Shown here: piece by piece, positions 4,227-5,330 of the stretch | Layout of the letters: each line of letters opens with the position of its first letter | Numbering within the stretch: the stretch's first letter is position 1 | Assembly: GCA_003488325.1 (NCBI GenBank) | Contig: DNLZ01000203.1 | Coordinates: 1 to 5,330, forward strand | Source of the DNA: Planctomycetaceae bacterium | GTDB lineage: Bacteria; Planctomycetota; Planctomycetia; Pirellulales; UBA1268 | Reading direction: 5' to 3' | DNA length: 5,330 nt | Position numbers and translations under genes: made by a program | The notes under the pieces: generated by a model | Told to the model about the DNA's origin: nothing | The model's input: only the letters and a program-made list of their open reading frames with translations | Databases searched by the model: none

Positions 4227-5330
4227 TCAGCCGAAGAGGACCGCGGCCTGACGGATCGTGGCCAGAAGGCCCCAGGCGAGCGGGAGGGTGACGAGCAGCC
4301 AGAAGGCCGCGAGCCGCACCGCCGCCGGTCCGTGGGCAGCTGCCGCCGGACTCACGACACCGTCCTTCGCCGCATGCCGTGCGTCCTCGACCGCAGGTCC
4401 CGCGTCGGTCCCGTCGCACGCTTCCGAGTCGGCCGCGGGCACCGCCCGCACGAAGGCGTTGCAGATTGCACCTGCCACGAGCAGACCCGCGAGAATCATC
4501 ATCGTGCGGTCGTAGGCCGCGGCTCGCGGCACGCCCGCGCGGAGCTGCTGCTCGTTGACGTAGTTCACGAGCACGGGGCCGACCACGCCCGCCGCGCTCC
4601 ACGCGGTGAGAAGCCGACCGTGGATGGCCCCGACGAAACCGGTGCCGAAGAGGTCGGCGAGGTACGCGGGGATCGCCGCGAAGCCGCCGCCATACATCGT
4701 CAGGATCACGCAGAACACCGCGCAGAAGAGTCCGACGTCACCCGCACGCCCGACGGCCGGCACGGCGGCATACAGCGCCGCCCCGAGCACGAAGAACACG
4801 GCGTACGTCGCCTGCCTGCCGAGCATGTCGGAGAGCGATGACCAGAAGAATCTCCCGACGATGTTGAAGAGGCTGAGGAGGCCCGTGAAGCCCGCCCCCA
4901 TCGCGGCCACGCGGGCGAGCTGCGACGCGTCGAGCCGCTCGAAGGGCACATCCACGCCGAGCAGGCGGCCGCCGAAGATCTCCTGCAGCATGGGCGACGC
5001 CATGCCGATCACGCCGATGCCGGCCGACACGTTCAGGCAGAGCACGAGCCACACCAGCCAGAACTGGCGCGTGCGACACGCCTCGGCCGCCGTGAAGGAA
5101 CGCTGCACCGGACGAGTCGCCGTGGCCCGCGGTCGCCCGGCTGCACCGCCCCGAGCACGCGGCGTCCAGCCATCGGGCGGCACCCGGTAGGCGAAGGCGC
5201 CGATCATCATGAAGAGGAACGAGAGCCCCGCCAGGACGAGGAACGTCTGCCAGACACCGACCGAATCCGGGCCGGCGAAGTGTCGCATCAACCGGTCAGC
5301 GAGCGGCGAGCCCACCATCGCGCCGCCGCC
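4227..5330 (-). CDS. OFA-type MFS transporter (oxalate/formate antiporter-like), 5' end outside window
   Basis: The visible part is 367 residues plus stop; the frame stays open to the window edge, so roughly the first 150 residues are missing. Numbering from the Met at 5318: GGGAMVGSPLADRLM around residue 1 matches the end of TM5 in OFA-family MFS proteins; TM6 is about 22-44. A cytosolic loop with many Arg and Pro residues follows, then F-T-A-A-E-A-C-R-T-R-Q-F-W leading into TM7 (87-108). TM8 runs straight into GRFFWSSLSDMLGR (155-168), the repeat of MFS motif A. TM9 is at about 172-188, TM10 196-220, TM11 232-254 and TM12 272-293. TM10-11 contains MYGGGFAAIPAYLADLFG and GRLLTAWSAAGVVGP, a strong OFA signature. 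These inner-membrane carriers exchange small carboxylates such as oxalate and formate; the substrate here is unproven. After a low-complexity linker (about 295-333) comes one more hydrophobic helix (334-363), discussed separately. Confidence 0.87.
   Translation of the reverse strand, partial: GGGAMVGSPLADRLMRHFAGPDSVGVWQTFLVLAGLSFLFMMIGAFAYRVPPDGWTPRARGGAAGRPRATATRPVQRSFTAAEACRTRQFWLVWLVLCLNVSAGIGVIGMASPMLQEIFGGRLLGVDVPFERLDASQLARVAAMGAGFTGLLSLFNIVGRFFWSSLSDMLGRQATYAVFFVLGAALYAAVPAVGRAGDVGLFCAVFCVILTMYGGGFAAIPAYLADLFGTGFVGAIHGRLLTAWSAAGVVGPVLVNYVNEQQLRAGVPRAAAYDRTMMILAGLLVAGAICNAFVRAVPAADSEACDGTDAGPAVEDARHAAKDGVVSPAAAAHGPAAVRLAAFWLLVTLPLAWGLLATIRQAAVLFG
4230..4319 (-). other. C-terminal extra helix resembling the 'MFS transporter small subunit'
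   Basis: Residues 334-363 of the transporter fragment contain AAFWLLVTLPLAWGLLATI and then RQAAVLF. The pattern W-L-x-V-x-x-P-L-A-W-G-x-x-x-T-x-x-x-A-x-x-L-F is what I recall for the separate roughly 40-60-residue 'MFS transporter small subunit' proteins encoded next to OFA carriers in many bacteria. Here it is in frame with the carrier and joined through an Ala/Asp/Gly-rich linker. The match is from memory of the family and needs a profile search. Confidence 0.55.

Noticed and set aside
4606..5190. 194-codon plus-strand open frame within the transporter gene
   Set aside because: It is antisense to a clear membrane protein, rich in Pro/Arg/Ser/Thr, without domain similarity.
4227..5318. Complete MFS transporter starting at the ATG at 5318
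   Set aside because: The frame continues upstream to the window edge with Gly-Gly-Gly-Ala, matching the inside of TM5, and only the second half of the carrier is present.
1..5330. Defence system, mobile element, CRISPR array, tRNA or riboswitch
   Set aside because: I scanned both strands by eye. There are no transposase, nuclease or reverse-transcriptase motifs, no regularly spaced repeats, and no cloverleaf or conserved aptamer sequence.

Overview
This very GC-rich window has tightly packed genes on both strands and reads like a chromosomal segment of a planctomycete (Planctomycetota). Three things suggest this. One is a WPQYGGANRDG-type PQQ-like propeller protein of the kind expanded in that phylum. 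Another is an exported squalene-cyclase-fold protein carrying a CxxCH motif. The third is a gene of the formaldehyde-activating enzyme (Fae) family, which among bacteria occurs in methylotrophs and planctomycetes. The assignment is inferred from protein style; there is no rRNA or marker gene to confirm it.

Layout: (1) 15-707 (+) encodes an exported SOUL-family haem-binding-like protein. (2) 721-1302 (-) encodes a Fae-family protein. It converges on the SOUL gene with only 13 bp between stops, and a small hairpin lies at the junction. (3) 1303-1430 is a 128-bp divergent intergenic region that must hold the 5' signals of both flanking genes. (4) 1431-2939 (+) encodes an exported PQQ-like beta-propeller protein with an extra N-terminal beta-rich domain. 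(5) 2999-4132 (+) encodes an exported alpha/alpha-barrel (squalene-cyclase/prenyltransferase fold) protein with a CIACH motif. It follows the propeller gene after a 59-nt gap containing a hairpin, so the two probably share a transcript. (6) 4133-4226 is a short convergent intergenic region with a GC hairpin and a 9-bp tandem duplication. (7) 4227-5330 (-) is the C-terminal part of an OFA-type (oxalate/formate antiporter-like) MFS transporter whose 5' end lies beyond the window.

The clearest functional pairing is the propeller and CxxCH-barrel genes: same strand, close together, both with export signals, so both probably act in the periplasm. Fae-like and OFA genes both touch one-carbon chemistry, but they are separated and in different transcription units, so a shared pathway is speculative. 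I see no tRNA, rRNA, CRISPR array, insertion sequence, phage gene or defence system. The points most worth a second look are the Fae-family protein without the conserved active-site histidine, the MFS transporter that appears to carry a fused 'small subunit' helix at its C-terminus, and the haem-c-like motif in a cyclase-fold protein.
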